Positions 34,142-46,389 of a stretch of 64,000 nt of DNA are shown here, piece by piece. The notes beneath the pieces were generated by a model, which was not told the origin of the DNA, made no database searches, and saw nothing but the letters and a program-made list of their open reading frames with translations. Both the position numbers and the translations under genes were made by a program. The DNA lies in assembly GCF_030272615.1 (NCBI RefSeq), contig NC_081405.1, positions 647,992,420 through 648,056,419 of the forward strand. Direction: 5' to 3'. How positions within the stretch are numbered: the stretch's first letter is position 1; the number at the start of each line of letters is the position of its first letter. The stretch is from Cryptomeria japonica (taxonomy: Eukaryota > Streptophyta > Pinopsida > Cupressales > Cupressaceae).

Positions 34142-35600
34142 CAATACAACTACAACAATTTACTCATGTACAAATACATTGTATATCATTAATATAATTA
34201 CATCAATGTACTCATGTACAAATACATCATATATTGTCAATACAACTACATTGAAATGTACTCATGTATAAATACATCGTATATCATCGATACAACTACA
34301 TCAATATACTCATTTACAAATAAAATTTCTTATCCCATGTGCCTCTAATATCCTCACACCCAACTCCAAGCTTGTGTAGGGTAGTGCCTACATAGAATTG
34401 AAGACTGACATAAGCAATGTGAACAACATGGTATTGTGATCATTCTTTGAAATGAAAATAGGGCAGTTCTAATAAACTTACAACAACCCTAATAAAAATA
34501 GGACAGCCCTAATGGACCATAGGGATGCTAATATTAGTAATGCATTATATCTTCCATTTCTAGCTTGGAGTCTCTAGCCAAAAGAACAACTCCACAAACC
34601 TTTTATTTGGTAGTTGAATTAGTTTTTCCCATAACTTTCTAACTCTTTTCTTCCCAAGCCATGATAAAAACTAAGTTTCATAACCAAACAAATGTAGATA
34701 TCAACATATGCATAATGAACCTAATTAACCTAGGATTCCATAATGAAAATATGACATCCATCATTGTAACCTCATGTCCTACTCCAAGCTTGTACCTGCA
34801 ATGTTGAAGCAAAATTTAACACAATAGTATTGTACATCAAAAAGATCTACTTCTTTTATGAATTGTTATGAAACATAAACAACGTGAACAACAAAGTTTT
34901 GTGATCAAATGATTTAAAATGAAATGCATGATAATAAATAAAGAGGTAGGATTATATACCATGAAGATACCTCCTTATGAATTACATTGAATGTACTCAC
35001 AATGTTGAAGAAAAATATTAGTTTAATACTATTGTCCACCAAAAAGACCTAGATTTGTTACGAATTGACCTCAAAAACATAAAATACAACATCTATTTCA
35101 CACAACAATGTTTAAAATGAAACATGGATATGAATAAGACATATAAATTGTCATACTTGCCACATTTGGTATTAGTTGGATATGCTAGAGTTCTTGAAGG
35201 GTCATCTCTTAGCTTAAGAGTATCGGTCGACACTATTAACTACCCATATTTCTTTTGTTCTTGGCTTGTCATGATGCTCGAATAAATTAACATTTTTTTC
35301 TATAACAAGGTGTGAATACATAAGAACATTTTGGTGTTTATCATAGTGTTCAATGCAAGTATGTCATTATTTCTAATCATAAATGTTTGCAAACAAGTTC
35401 TAGCAACAAAAAATGAACTTGTATGATACATGAACCCATCATCATTGTTCATTGGTTTTTTAAGCTTCTTCTTTCTCTATACACATCGTGCCAACTTGTA
35501 ATCTAATCTCTCTTCATTCCCTTGCCATGCAACAATTGCCAAAACATGTCCTAGCTATAGAAGATTTGAAATAAAGTCATAATCAACTGAACTTTCCATC
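33340..35600. other. AT-rich interval without a gene
   Basis: It contains several repeats of an acatcatatatcatcaatac-like phrase between about 33,985 and 34,310, flanking an AT microsatellite. Short duplicated phrases (ttgttattctatgcatcttt at about 33,780 and 33,905) also occur. No coding region could be supported. Confidence 0.6.
34064..34138. repeat. (AT)n microsatellite, about 75 bp
   Basis: An uninterrupted alternating AT tract. An ORF drawn across it is low-complexity Tyr-Ile and is not a gene. Confidence 0.97.
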
Positions 35601-35624
35601 TTATCATGCAAAGAGGAAATTGAT

Positions 35625-35745
35625 TGAGATAAAGGAGTTAGATACTATGAAATGTAAGTATCTACGCACTCACTTAACAATTGCTTGAGATAAAGGAGTT
35701 AGATACTATGAAATCCAAGTATCTACCCACTCACTTGACTCATAT
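35625..35745. repeat. two tandem copies of a 60-bp unit
   Basis: The unit starts tgagataaaggagttagata at 35,625 and again at 35,685, and differs at a few positions (gtaagtatctacg versus ccaagtatctacc). Confidence 0.9.
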
Positions 35746-36069
35746 TGGTCCTAGTCACAATGAATACAGCTCTGACAAAAAAAAAATACTCTCATGTCCA
35801 AATGGCTTGTGTACTTGTATTTGACTTTCAAAATGAATGCATCTTTTAAGATTCTTTGATTTTCAGAAAATCCAACTTGTCTCATATTGATCTCTCATCA
35901 ACCAACCAAATGAACTTGCACACTTACGAATCAAGTGTCCCTCATGATAATGTTGAACTACACCAATCAACAATAAAACATGCATCACTGAATACATAAC
36001 ACTTTAAATTCTCAATTTCTCTTTAACCAAATCTCTCTTCACACAAGCACCTACTCCATCATGGTCACC

Positions 36070-36955
36070 TTTCCCATGCCCAACTTTAAAAAAACTTCCA
36101 AATGTAAGGTAAAACCCTCTCTGCATACATTCTACTCAACCAATAAAACATACAAGCATTTTTTTATTCACCCATGTAGTTATCTAACAAAATGAGATGT
36201 CGACCGATTGCAATATATTTTTCCTATGAGAACTCAAAAAAATTGTCAAAATAATTCTACACATACTTTGATGAGTGAGATCTATCATCACTCATATAAA
36301 AATCGTACTCCTTAGTCTTCCTCTCCTCTTTTGTACTATTAGGGGCATCTATAGATGTGTTGTGGACACAAATAGGAATCTGAATGGAATTATAATACAA
36401 AGATTGTATCTCATTTTGTGGTTGTAATGTGTAGTTTTCTACAAAATCAAGCACTGATATAATAGTGCCAATTGAGAAAGAGTCCTTACACATCCTAAAG
36501 TGTTGATCTAACCAATGATACATGTGGCTATGCCTTGCATACTTGCAGAATTTTTTTTCTTAAAATATAAAATAAAATCAGCAACATTGACTTCTCTAGA
36601 GACCAACTCACATCTAGAACCTTCACCTCCACTCTTCAAACTATATTTTACCATCTCATATATCTTTTTCTGAACAATTTTCTTTTGAAATTTTTGTTTG
36701 CTGCCCTCATGAAAATATGAAACAAACTTTTGTAGGTCACCACATTGTGAACATTTCTTATTTAAACAATCATTTCTATAGAAATATCCATCATCTCTAA
36801 CACATAAAAATAGATCTAACAAGTCTTTGGATGAATTTGAAAATTGTATTGTACCACACTCTTGCAACATTTCATTAGTATATAAAATAGAATGAATATA
36901 GCATAATATTTCATGATATATTAAAAATTCAACATGGTTTTCACAAGTATTACAA
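36070..36955 (-). pseudogene. transposase-like pseudogene, copy 1
   Basis: Minus-strand reading from 36,870 gives DGYFYRNDCLNKKCSQCGDLQKFVSYF. After a frame shift near 36,520 it gives MYHWLDQHFRMCKDSFSIGT, then ISVLDFVENYTLQPQNEIQS and EYDFYMSDDRSHSSKYV. The Asp in VLDFVENY and the acidic SDDR block have the look of a DDE-type nuclease core, and the paired Cys suggest a zinc-binding part. I recall similar VDFAENYT-type proteins in mobile elements but cannot name the superfamily. Frameshifts and stops make it non-functional. A second copy lies at 42,383-43,328. Confidence 0.5.
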
Positions 36956-38700
36956 ATTTTAAGAGGTATACAATAAAATGACTTAAAGATTCAAATTCCC
37001 TTTGTGAGATTTGCAAAGTTGGACATGTTTCACAAAAAAATGTACAACAATGTTTTGCTTAATTCCAAGAAATGTTTAAGATGTGGTGTGTGGTTTCGAC
37101 TACCAATTCTTAACTTTAAAACATCCTTTAGATTGGGAGATAATATAGAGTTAGAGTGCCAAAATTGTTCAACTGAATCATTCTTTATGATATATCAATT
37201 AGCTTGTTATCAACATGACAACTTCCCACAAAAATCCCGTGTATAATTTTAAAAAGGATCATTGAGTCTTTCTCTTCTTGCAAGTGCTCTATCCAATGTT
37301 CTTAAATGATGGATTACTAATGAGGTTGTGATCACTCTACAAGAAAACCTCTTATCTTTTTCCTCAATATTCTTTCAAATAGAATTGAAAGCATTAAAAA
37401 TATTTTTGACAATAATTGAATTTTTCTCCATCTTTTCTTCATATGAATCTTCAATTTGGCTAGCAAAAGTCTCAATTTAGGCAAAAAAGAACTCATAATG
37501 GAAATGAAACCAATGAATCAAGTGATCAAACTACGCCAATCAAATATAATATATACTGAAATGAAAATTTTCATAACTATAGATGACCACCATTCAAGTT
37601 ATCCATGAAACCTATAAGTATAAATAGCCTAAAAATCAACAATAAATTTCTCAATCAATACTAAAGGAATAGCACTATATTACCAAGAAACCATAGATCA
37701 TTAAAGAGGATCTTAGACATAATTTAAAAACAAGATAAAAGATATGTCATTTATCATATGTGAAACCTTAACTTGGCCAAAATGTTTTCATTTTCTCTAC
37801 GGCCATTTTCTACAAACATTAATGTTTCGACTAGGACATAAATTTCTCATTTTCTCTTGGGACACTTTGATTGACTAAATGCCTCCACTTGTAGTAATTT
37901 TCCAAAGGATGACTTCTAGTTTAACTATATAATTCTCCATATTGTTGTGGTATACTATGTATATCTATATGTATATATCTACATGCGTACATATACATAT
38001 ACATATGCATATAGTTGTTAATAAGATTTTTTTTTTAAGGAACAAAGTAGGTTATTAAATTGGTGTAATAAGCACCCTTTATTACTACCCTTTTTGATTA
38101 AATAAAAATTATTTCAATTTTGAAGTATACAACACATTATTCATCATTGGTAAATTATATACTTAGGTATGTGCAAGATCATGAGGGCCCAAAAATTGGC
38201 GATATGAAAAAAATGCCTTTTCCATTTGCCCAAAAACATGAAAAATTCATGTTGACTTTTTGATTGGCTTGGATGTCAGTACATGTAGCCAAGGAAAAAT
38301 CCAAAGTATAACAAATATCAGAAAATATCTAATATTATATAATATATGTTATCTATTATAATATTAATATATAATATATAATATTATTATTATAATATAT
38401 TGATATGTATATTGTTATATTATAAATATATAATAAGATGAAAATATAAAAAAGGTATTGGATATCCAATACCTATGGGTATATTACAACTGAACTATGT
38501 TCGTCATGCGTCATTTTTACCCATGGTGAAAATGGGTTTGGAGTTTTCTAGGAATTGGATATCCAAAATAATTAGATATCTGATTGCTACAACAAGTTTT
38601 TATTGTTTACCAACATCATGTATGCATTTTTTTCATATTCCTTCATTTTTTATCATTCATTTGTATTTTTTTAATTTTTTTTACATTTTTTAGTTATAAA
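36956..38700. other. interval without a supported gene
   Basis: The sequence is AT-rich, with an alternating tat/ata stretch around 38,330-38,430. A plus-strand 80-codon frame at 37,004 contains CLRCG and CQNC Cys pairs but has no recognisable context and no homologous copy in the window, so it is not called. Confidence 0.5.
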
Positions 38701-38779
38701 TTAGGTTTTTTATTTGAAATACACTATGTCATTTAAAATCTATCAATTATATAGATTTTCAACTTCAATCAGGTAATAT

Positions 38780-40500
38780 GGCTGACAACAATGAAAACCC
38801 ACAACTGCCAAACTCTTTGCTACCAACCCCCCCCCCCCAATTCATGATTTAATTGGTCAAAATTTGGATCAACTGAGGAGCATTTTTTAAGGTGTATAGT
38901 AGGATCCCTCATTCATCCCCGATGATAGCCACATTACAATCACTAATCTCTAATGTAGAAACCCTCACCATGAGGCACAATGTTGTTCTTTTGTGGCAAG
39001 ATTCTATGAGAGAAAAATATATGGATGGGTTGTCTTATAACAAGGTGAAGAACCTTGAAATATCAAATGTTGATATAGTAAACTTATTTGTTAATCCTCA
39101 CACTAGATAATGTGTTGATGTTAAGAAACCAAAACTTGCCATAAAATGGTGTGTAAATGATGATATCTAAGATAACCTTTTGGGATCGTTGGTGGATGGT
39201 TTTTGATAGACCACCCAAAAAAAATCTCTATGTGCCATTTTATTTCATTAATAAATTATATACCAAGCTTGTGTTAGCTAAGCATGTCAACTACTTTGAC
39301 ATGAAACATTTCCAAGGCATGAGTAAAGGTATGCCCCAAGATAGACCTAGGGTAGTTAAAGTAGTACAAGGCTCATATATCCTCCCTCGCATTGCTTGCC
39401 CACCTCCAGTACAACCTCCAAATATTATTATAGAGGAAATGTAATAAACTATATTAGCTCTTCACTCTTTGAGTCACCTTTTGGTTTCTCAGATTGTGGC
39501 ACTAGCTCAACCACATGACCTTGATGGTGGTGGTGGATTGGGTGGGGTTGACACATCCTCCTCGGGTCCACATATTTGTGTGCCACATACTTGCACTATG
39601 TGCAAGAACATATGCTTAGGTCTTGTTGGAAAAATTGTTGATCATCCCATTGACACATCTAATTATGGATTCCATGTTATGGCTAGTCGACTAGATGAGT
39701 CGACATGGATTGGATCATACTCTGAGGAGTCCTCTTATGCTAGAGATGAGGAGGTTCATGGATCGCACACTAACAATATAGTGGTAAGACTTAACTTGTA
39801 ATTTCATAGTGCATTTTATTTTAAAAGAGTCTTTATAAGAGATAGTATTAAGTTGTAATATTTATATACATGGTCTATTTCATAGTTAATGTCCGAGGAG
39901 GATGTGACATAGGTCTAGGATGTCACCCTCTCAACCATTTCATTTGGCCATTGCAACTACACAGTATATATTTTTGCACTTAATCATTTATGTTTTTTTA
40001 TTGTATACATGCTTGTCATTTAAATTGTGATTAATTAAATTATATGTTAACTAGCTTACATGTTTATCTTATTTTACTCTTCTAGGAAACATCTAGTGTG
40101 AGTGAGTTACACCTCTATCCAGACTATGGAAGCACAATGACAAATAAGTGAAAGGTAATTGAATGCAAATTGGATTGAATTAAGAGTTTAAAGAACTTAT
40201 AAAGATTATACATGTCTACATAGTTTCACATACAGGAAATTCTTGGTTTCACATCCTTGTTGACTACTTCCACAATACCTAAAGAAGCACCAAAAGAGAT
40301 GCCACAGGTATGTGTTTATTTTATTTTTTGTTTAGTAAATATGTTCCTATCATCGACAATTATATTCTAACTTGTATAAATTTTATGTTTCTAAACATAT
40401 ATAGGTTGTGTTGAAGATGTTAGTGACATCCCTTCTCTACTACAGGCATATACTAGGATTCCTGATTGTCCTAGGAGAAGATGTAGACTTGAGGTAATCA
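38780..40500 (+). pseudogene. right-arm copy of the unrecognised multi-exon gene
   Basis: A possible start MADNNENPQLPNSLLP at 38,780 is followed by a C-run and Pro codons, then LTMRHNVVLLWQDSMREKYM and DGLSYNKVKNLEISN. The segment at 39,157-39,444 reads KITFWDRWWMVFDRPPKKNL then YVPFYFINKLY. The next, at about 39,469-39,801, is Gly/Asp/His-rich. Later blocks near 40,240-40,310 and 40,430-40,494 look like small exons with gt donors. In-frame stops occur near 39,108 and 39,442. Function unknown. Confidence 0.4.
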
Positions 40501-40750
40501 AGAATTCAATTTTAGAGTTCAATTATAGTTCAATGTATATTGATTTTGATGTTAATTTTTTTTATTGTAAATTATATAATATAACTAATATCAATTGTGG
40601 TTTAATTTTTTCTTTTGCAAGAACCCTAAGAGCCAAAGAGTTCTTTGATGAGGACTGATTTGGTTGATTAATTAGTAGGTTAGGATGTGATAGAGACATT
40701 TTGGGATTCATATGTGGTTTTTTGGCATGTATATTTTGTATAGATTTCGA

Positions 40751-40815
40751 GATGGCATATGCCACATTTATAAAACTTTGTTTGAGTTGGCATTTATGCC
40801 ATTTTTGTATATGGA
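40751..40815. repeat. right subterminal repeats (two inverted copies)
   Basis: The reads gatggcatatgccacattta and gagttggcatttatgccatt are reverse-complement relatives of the repeats at 30,701-30,832. Confidence 0.55.
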
Positions 40816-41002
40816 CATACACAATTATTCGATAATTTGATATATATATAAGTTGAGATTCAATATAATTTGTTCCTCATGTGCATGTCTTCATTATTTG
40901 AAACTTAAATCTTTAATTTAACAATAGACAATGGTTAAATAATAAACAATAGCATGTTATATTATATAATCTTGAGATTTGATATAATTTGTACAAAATC
41001 TT

Positions 41003-41041
41003 AAATGTTAAATTTGGTTATGTTGGGCAACTTCACCAAAT
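41003..41041 (-). repeat. right terminal inverted repeat
   Basis: On the minus strand this begins atttggtgaagttgcccaac and then has aaccaaatttaacattt, matching 30,381-30,418. Confidence 0.55.
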
Positions 41042-41254
41042 GTAATGAACATATTAGCATTATTATTAACCATAACGTGGATGATTAGTAATGACAAATG
41101 AAAAGGAAAAAAATTGGATTTGATTTCATGTTCTACCTCTTATGCACTTTGACATATTTGAGCCAAAATGTTTCATTATTTATGTGGATGTAATAAGTAT
41201 GATTAATTATACTTAGTAATGATGGAGGAAAAGTCAATGTGAAATTTCAAAAGT

Positions 41255-42345
41255 CATTGTGGGTGCAAACTATATGTGCCAAAAAATCTGGTTAGATAGT
41301 TTTATCCTAGGGATACTCATGTTTTACCTCCCAACTCCCTTGAATGCTTAGTGTCATACCCTAGCAGTATTGTCCCTTAAGTGTCGTAAGTGCAAAAATA
41401 TGTCAAATTTTGATAGGATATTTCTCAGAATTTGTGGCACTTGGAAATGATTCGTTTAAACATATAGGGTGACGTGAGGTGTCTCTACAATAGCCTATCT
41501 CCGATTTTCTAGATTTGTATTGGTTTTCCTAGGGCAGAAATTTGTTTGTTGACACAAAATTTGTCAAAGGCATTCAATGAAAAGTTGCAACAAAGCCTAT
41601 TTCTCATTTTGTTCATTGTGGGTATGAACCGTTAGTTCCAAAAATGTCTAGTTAGGTGGTTTTACCCTAGTGATACTCCTAGTTTTCTTCCCAAATCGCC
41701 TAAACACTCACTACCATACCCTAGCAGTGTTGTCCCTTAAGTGCCCCAAGTACAAAAAAGTATCAAACTTTGACGAGATGTTTCCTAGAATCTATGGGAC
41801 TTGTGAATGATCCATATAAACCTACATGGTCATGTGATGCCCCTCTATAATAAATTGTCTTTGATTTTTAAGATTTGGAGCAGTTTTCTTAGGGCAACAA
41901 TTTTTTTGTTGATGCAAAAAATGTCAAAGGCATTCAATGAAAAGTTGCAATGGAGCCTAATTCTCATTTTGTTCATCATGGGTGCAAACCATAGGTTCTA
42001 ACATGTCTGGTTAGGTAGGTTTACCCTAGGCATGATCCTATTTTGTATCCCAACTCGCCTGAACATTCAGTGTCATACCCTAGTAGCATTGTCCCTTAAG
42101 TCCATACGTGAAAAAACTTTTAAACTTTGACAAGTTGTTCCTCAGAGTCTATGGCACTTACAAATGATCTATCTAAACCTATAGGGTCATGTGAGGCCCC
42201 TTCATAATAACTTGTCTTGAATTTTCAATATTGGAGAGGTTTTCCTAGGGCAACAATTTTTCTATTAATGTGCCACATAAATCGTTAGAGGAATTCAATG
42301 AAAAGTTGCAACGAAGTCTAATTATCATTTTTTTTGTCATGGGCA
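41255..42345. repeat. tandem array: three copies of a unit of about 360 bp plus the start of a fourth
   Basis: Units start at about 41,255, 41,614, 41,974 and 42,336 (core cattgtgggtgcaaac). Each contains the phrases taccctagcagtattgtccc and ggcattcaatgaaaagttgc. The copies are diverged by substitutions. The fourth breaks off after about 45 bp into sequence homologous to 36,070. Confidence 0.9.
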
Positions 42346-42382
42346 CAAAGTATCAATGCAAACATGTCCGGTTCAACCATGC

Positions 42383-43328
42383 CCAGCTTCGAAAAAGATC
42401 CAAATATGAGGTACACCTCTCTTTGCATGCATTCTACTCAAGAAATAAAATGTACAAGCATTCTTGAATTGAACTGTGTAGTTATTCGACCAAATGAGAT
42501 TTCAGTCCATTGCAATATCTTTTTCTTGCAAGAACTCAAAAAAATTCTTGAAACAATGTTGCACATACTGAGCAGAGTGAGATCTATCATTACTCATATA
42601 AAAGTGATAATCCCTAATTATCTTCTTGTCCTCTTTTGTACTATCAGGGGCATGTCTATATTTTATGTGGAAAAAATAGCAATATGAATGGAATTGTAAT
42701 ACTAAGCTTGTACCTCAATTTGTGGTTGCAATGTGTAGTTTTTTCCAATCGAGCATTAATATAATAGTGCCAATCGGGAAAAAGTTCTTACATATGATAA
42801 ATTGTTGATTCAACCACTAAGACTTATGGGTATGCCTTGCATACTTGTAGAAAATATTTTCCTTCAAATTTGAAATAAAATTATTAAAACTAATTTCTCT
42901 AGAGACCAACTCACATCTAGAACCTCCACCTTCACTCTTCAAAGTATATTTGAACATCTCATATCTCTTTTTCTCAACAATATTCTTTTCAAATTCATGT
43001 TTTCTACCCTCATGAATTTAACACGAAACAAACTTTGACAAGTCACCACATTGTGAGTACTTCTCATTTAAACAATTATTTCTATAAAAAAAGAAGCCAT
43101 CATTGACAGAGCAATACCACACAAGGGTTCTTGAAGGCCTTGAAATTGGAATTTCTCTTTCTTCAACACAAGGATCTTTATTTCTAATGTAATTTGGTGA
43201 TGCATAACATTCACTTGGTTCAACATTTTCACCTTCAATGTCAATTCCAAAATTTTCACTTTCAATTTCAACATTTTCATATTCAATTTGATGTTGAACA
43301 TTTTGAGTAATAATTCCCACATTTTCAT
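42383..43328 (-). pseudogene. transposase-like pseudogene, copy 2
   Basis: It is homologous to 36,070-36,955 along its length. On the minus strand 43,320-43,018 reads Glu/Asn-rich sequence and then VNDGFFFYRNNCLNEKYSQC followed by GDLSKFVS, extending further upstream than copy 1. The part corresponding to the DDE-like block (42,560-42,800) is present at DNA level but frameshifted. It lies outside the inverted repeats at 30,381 and 41,041, so this pseudogene family is not tied only to that element. Confidence 0.5.
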
Positions 43329-44373
43329 TTATAAATTCAATATCGATCTAGGAGTATACACAGAAAGTCTTATAGGTCTAGGATTAGACTACACAACTGC
43401 ATAAGATCACTTGGATCCAACATACCATTGCCTTTACTCAATAGATAAGAAAACTGATCATAAGGTGGTCTATCCTTTGACTTTATCAACTCATCATTCA
43501 TCATTCAATATATATATATATATAAATATTAAATACAAGTTATAAGGATTTCTTAACTCTTTCATAATCTTCTAATGCCTATTCGACCTCATTTGAAGCC
43601 TACTAAAGAGGAAAGGTCAACAAGTTAGGAACAACCTCGAACCTTGGAATTATCCCTCCTAGACCCTACCCCAATTGACTTGAGGTCACATGTGCATCCT
43701 TCACCCAAGGACTGCCTACGTTTCCACTTTCAAATGGGTCAAAGTCATACTTATTTCTCCATACAAGATATCTCAAGGAGACCTACACATAGGTTCCCTA
43801 CGTTTATCACATTGACTTAGACCTAGGCTTATTACTCAACACAAAGTTACCTAGGTTCACATAGCACATAAAAAATTATTTCCATTTAAAATTATTATAA
43901 TATGTTCAATAAAGAGTTCTTATGCTGAAGGGGCCAATTGATGTCTTGTAGTCATATAAAATCCTTTACTACAATATCTAATAGCAGTTCAAAATTTTAA
44001 AAATATTTTAGTAAACAAGGAGGCTAAAATGACATCAAGGAACTTAATTCACTATTTTCATTGCAATGGATTAACTCAAATGGTCCATATTTATAGGCAT
44101 TTTGATGTCCTCTCCATTTAACACTACATCTAATATTTTGCCATATCACAAGTGTCTAAAATATCATAGGTCTTAAAACATAAGTTCATCCCCACCTTAA
44201 CCGTGATTCCTACACAACAATACCATCATCAAGCACAACCATAATACCCTTCCTTAGTTCTCATTGTATATTTCTTATCAAGATAGTGGTACTCAAGAGG
44301 TCAATAAACATCACATAAACCAATGTAATCTTAATATCAAAATTAGACAAATAATGCAAGGGTCTCCATAAGG
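43329..44373. other. interval without a recognised gene
   Basis: Both strands show frequent stops and no domain that I recognise. It contains a short (AT)n run at about 43,507-43,523. Confidence 0.6.
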
Positions 44374-44378
44374 CTTCT

Positions 44379-45126
44379 TGATGTAGGAGCATCCCCGGTT
44401 CACATGAATCTTGCATCAACCAAAAACATTTTCTTTTCTATTTTGCTTTATATTTGCAGTTTTAGTTTGCCTTTCCGTGTGTCCCAATTTTGGCTCACTC
44501 GATCCGGTGGAGTTGGATTCTACTTGAAGACTTGATCATCTTTCTTTCTTTTAGACCACATCACATTTGGATAACTTTTCGACAAGATATCGCTACTGGT
44601 TTCCATGATAGTTTCTTGTTACCGATTGCTTGAGACCTATTTTGGTGATCTACGTTGATTTTGATGTTCCTTGGCATGTGGCTGATCTTCTATCTTTCAT
44701 CCTTTGGATTTTATGAAGGAATCTCTTGGAAGAGGTCGACCTTTGTTATTTTCATGTTAGTTCTTGTTCTTTGGGTTTTGATTCCTTTTAAGTTCTGGGC
44801 CAACTGAATCCTTTGGATCAATATATATATCTGTAATTATGCTTTAGAATGTAATCAATGGAGAATCAATCAGAGAATCAGATAACTATACTATACATAG
44901 AAGATAGATCTTTTGATTCAAGGTCCCGGTTGTGACCTATTCTACTAGGCCTGTGTGCCGATATGTTGTAACCTGGTTGTTACCTGTTGGATGTAATCAA
45001 ATTTCATACAATAAATCAATCTATTTGCATTACCTCCATCATATCTTTGTGTTTTTGTTGTGTTTACTCTTGCTGGTCGGTCCGGATTTATCTCTTTGAG
45101 GTCCCTCCTCACCGGTGATTGCTTCA
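44379..45126 (+). repeat. left LTR of the chromovirus
   Basis: Shares cttgcatyaaccaaaaacat, gtcccaattttggctcac and the final gatctctttgaggtccctcc with 49,798-50,578. A TATA-like atatatatctgtaat lies near 44,820. The copies differ by many substitutions and small indels, so the insertion is old. Confidence 0.9.
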
Positions 45127-45128
45127 AG

Positions 45129-45140
45129 TGGTATCAGAGT
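45129..45140 (+). other. primer binding site of the chromovirus
   Basis: The sequence tggtatcagagt, two bases after the LTR end, matches the initiator-Met tRNA complement used by plant chromoviruses. Confidence 0.85.
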
Positions 45141-45235
45141 GAAGTTTCATTCAGAGGTTGTGTGTCCTAAATTTCTTGTTGTAGGGTGGCAGATTGTGGA
45201 TCTGACCTGTAATTATAGAGGACTAGCCTGAATCG

Positions 45236-46389
45236 ATGGCGCAAAGAGGAACTAAGAATGGTGGAGCACGTGGGAATGCAAACCCTACTATGATGGAGAT
45301 GTTGTGAGGAATAGCATCCTAGTTAAAAAACATGGAGATAGGCTAGAGAAGAGGCCGACACATTGAAGATGTAAGTGAAGATGAAGGAGAAGAGGCCAAC
45401 ACATTGAAGATGTAAGTGAAGATGAAGGAGAAGAAGCCCTGACAAAACAAGTAAAACTACTGATAGTTGATCCAGATGAAGAAAATATTTTAAGGGTTTT
45501 GAGTAGGGTGAACACTAAACCTCATTTTACCCCACCAGAATATAATGGGAAGTTAGATTTAGATGAATTGATGGATTGGATCTCAGATATGGAGAAGTAT
45601 TTTAATTTTGATAAAACTCTAGAAGAGAGGAAGGTGAAATATGCTTGTACCCGGTTGAAAGGTCATGCATCTCTTTGGTGGGAGAATTTGCAAGTTGACA
45701 AATGGAGAAAAGGTAACGAGAATATTAAGACATGGGATAGGATGATTGCTAAGTTGAAATCAAAGTTTGTGTCGATGAATTATCACTTAGTTGATTTATT
45801 TCGGAAGTTACAGAATCTGAGATAGAAGGAATCTAGTGTGAAGGAGTACACTGAAGCATTTTACAAGTTGAACATCAAATCCAAACATGTTCATGATGAA
45901 GTTACCAAAATTGCAAGATATTTGAACGAATTGTGGATGTCTATACAAGATGAACTAAGTATGATCAAATTGGAGAGTGTTGAAGAGGATTACCATTATG
46001 CCCTAAAGGTTGAAGAGAAATTGAACAAAAGACATGAGCAAAGACAGAGAGGTAGAGGTGGAAGGTTTATCGGAGGAAGATTTCAAAGAAGAAAAGGATA
46101 TATCGGAGGAAGAGGAACCAGTATAGATTAGAACAAGGATAAGGAAGTGAGCAAAGAAGGTAATTCATACCAGAAGGATGATAGAAATTTCTATCAGAGG
46201 AGAGAACTAGATGGTTACCGAAATGAGAACTTTGAAAGACAAGACAGGAGGACATTAAGAGGAACCCTCTTTAATTGTGGAGGAGAAGGACACTGTGTAT
46301 TCGAATGTAAGAAGACAGAGGCTATCAAAAGAGAAGCAGTGGTGGAAGAAAACCCCATTGGATTAGACAACAAACTGGAAGATGGATAA
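45236..46389 (+). pseudogene. gag of the chromovirus
   Basis: The probable start is ATG at 45,236 (MAQRGTKNGG). A frame change near 45,450 leads to the capsid region (YNGKLDLDELMDWISDMEKY and KYACTRLKGHASLWWENL) and then a basic Arg/Gly-rich linker. The single zinc knuckle reads LFNCGGEGHCVFEC, so the first Cys of the CCHC set is replaced by Leu. TAG codons at about 45,823 and 46,129 interrupt it. It would form the virus-like particle. Confidence 0.82.

Larger units (their letters stand above)
30381..41041. mobile_element. candidate DNA transposon with diverged inverted ends (10.7 kb)
   Basis: The left end (30,381-30,418, atttggtaagttgctcaagg then caaccaaatttaacactt) is matched in inverted orientation by the right end (41,003-41,041) with a few changes. 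Just inside both ends lie subterminal repeats containing ggcatatgycatctca or ggcatatgtgccaactca. Both arms carry inverted, diverged copies of the same unrecognised multi-exon gene, each reading outward. A transposase-like pseudogene lies between them. No target duplication could be assigned, so exact ends and superfamily are open. Two related elements in opposite orientation would be an alternative reading. Confidence 0.45.

Noticed and set aside
33987-34271. 94-codon Tyr/Ile-rich frame
   Set aside because: It is the translation of an (AT)n microsatellite and flanking repeats.
37004-37246. 80-codon frame with CLRCG and CQNC as a zinc protein
   Set aside because: No second copy, splice context or recognised domain; Cys pairs alone are weak evidence.
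38818-38842. C-run at 38,828-38,839 (and 30,226-30,238) as a structural signal
   Set aside because: Both are simple homopolymers, one in an LTR tail typical of this family and one in a Pro-coding stretch.
41255-42345. Tandem array as a CRISPR-like array
   Set aside because: Units are about 360 bp, head to tail, without short repeats and spacers, in a plant nuclear context.
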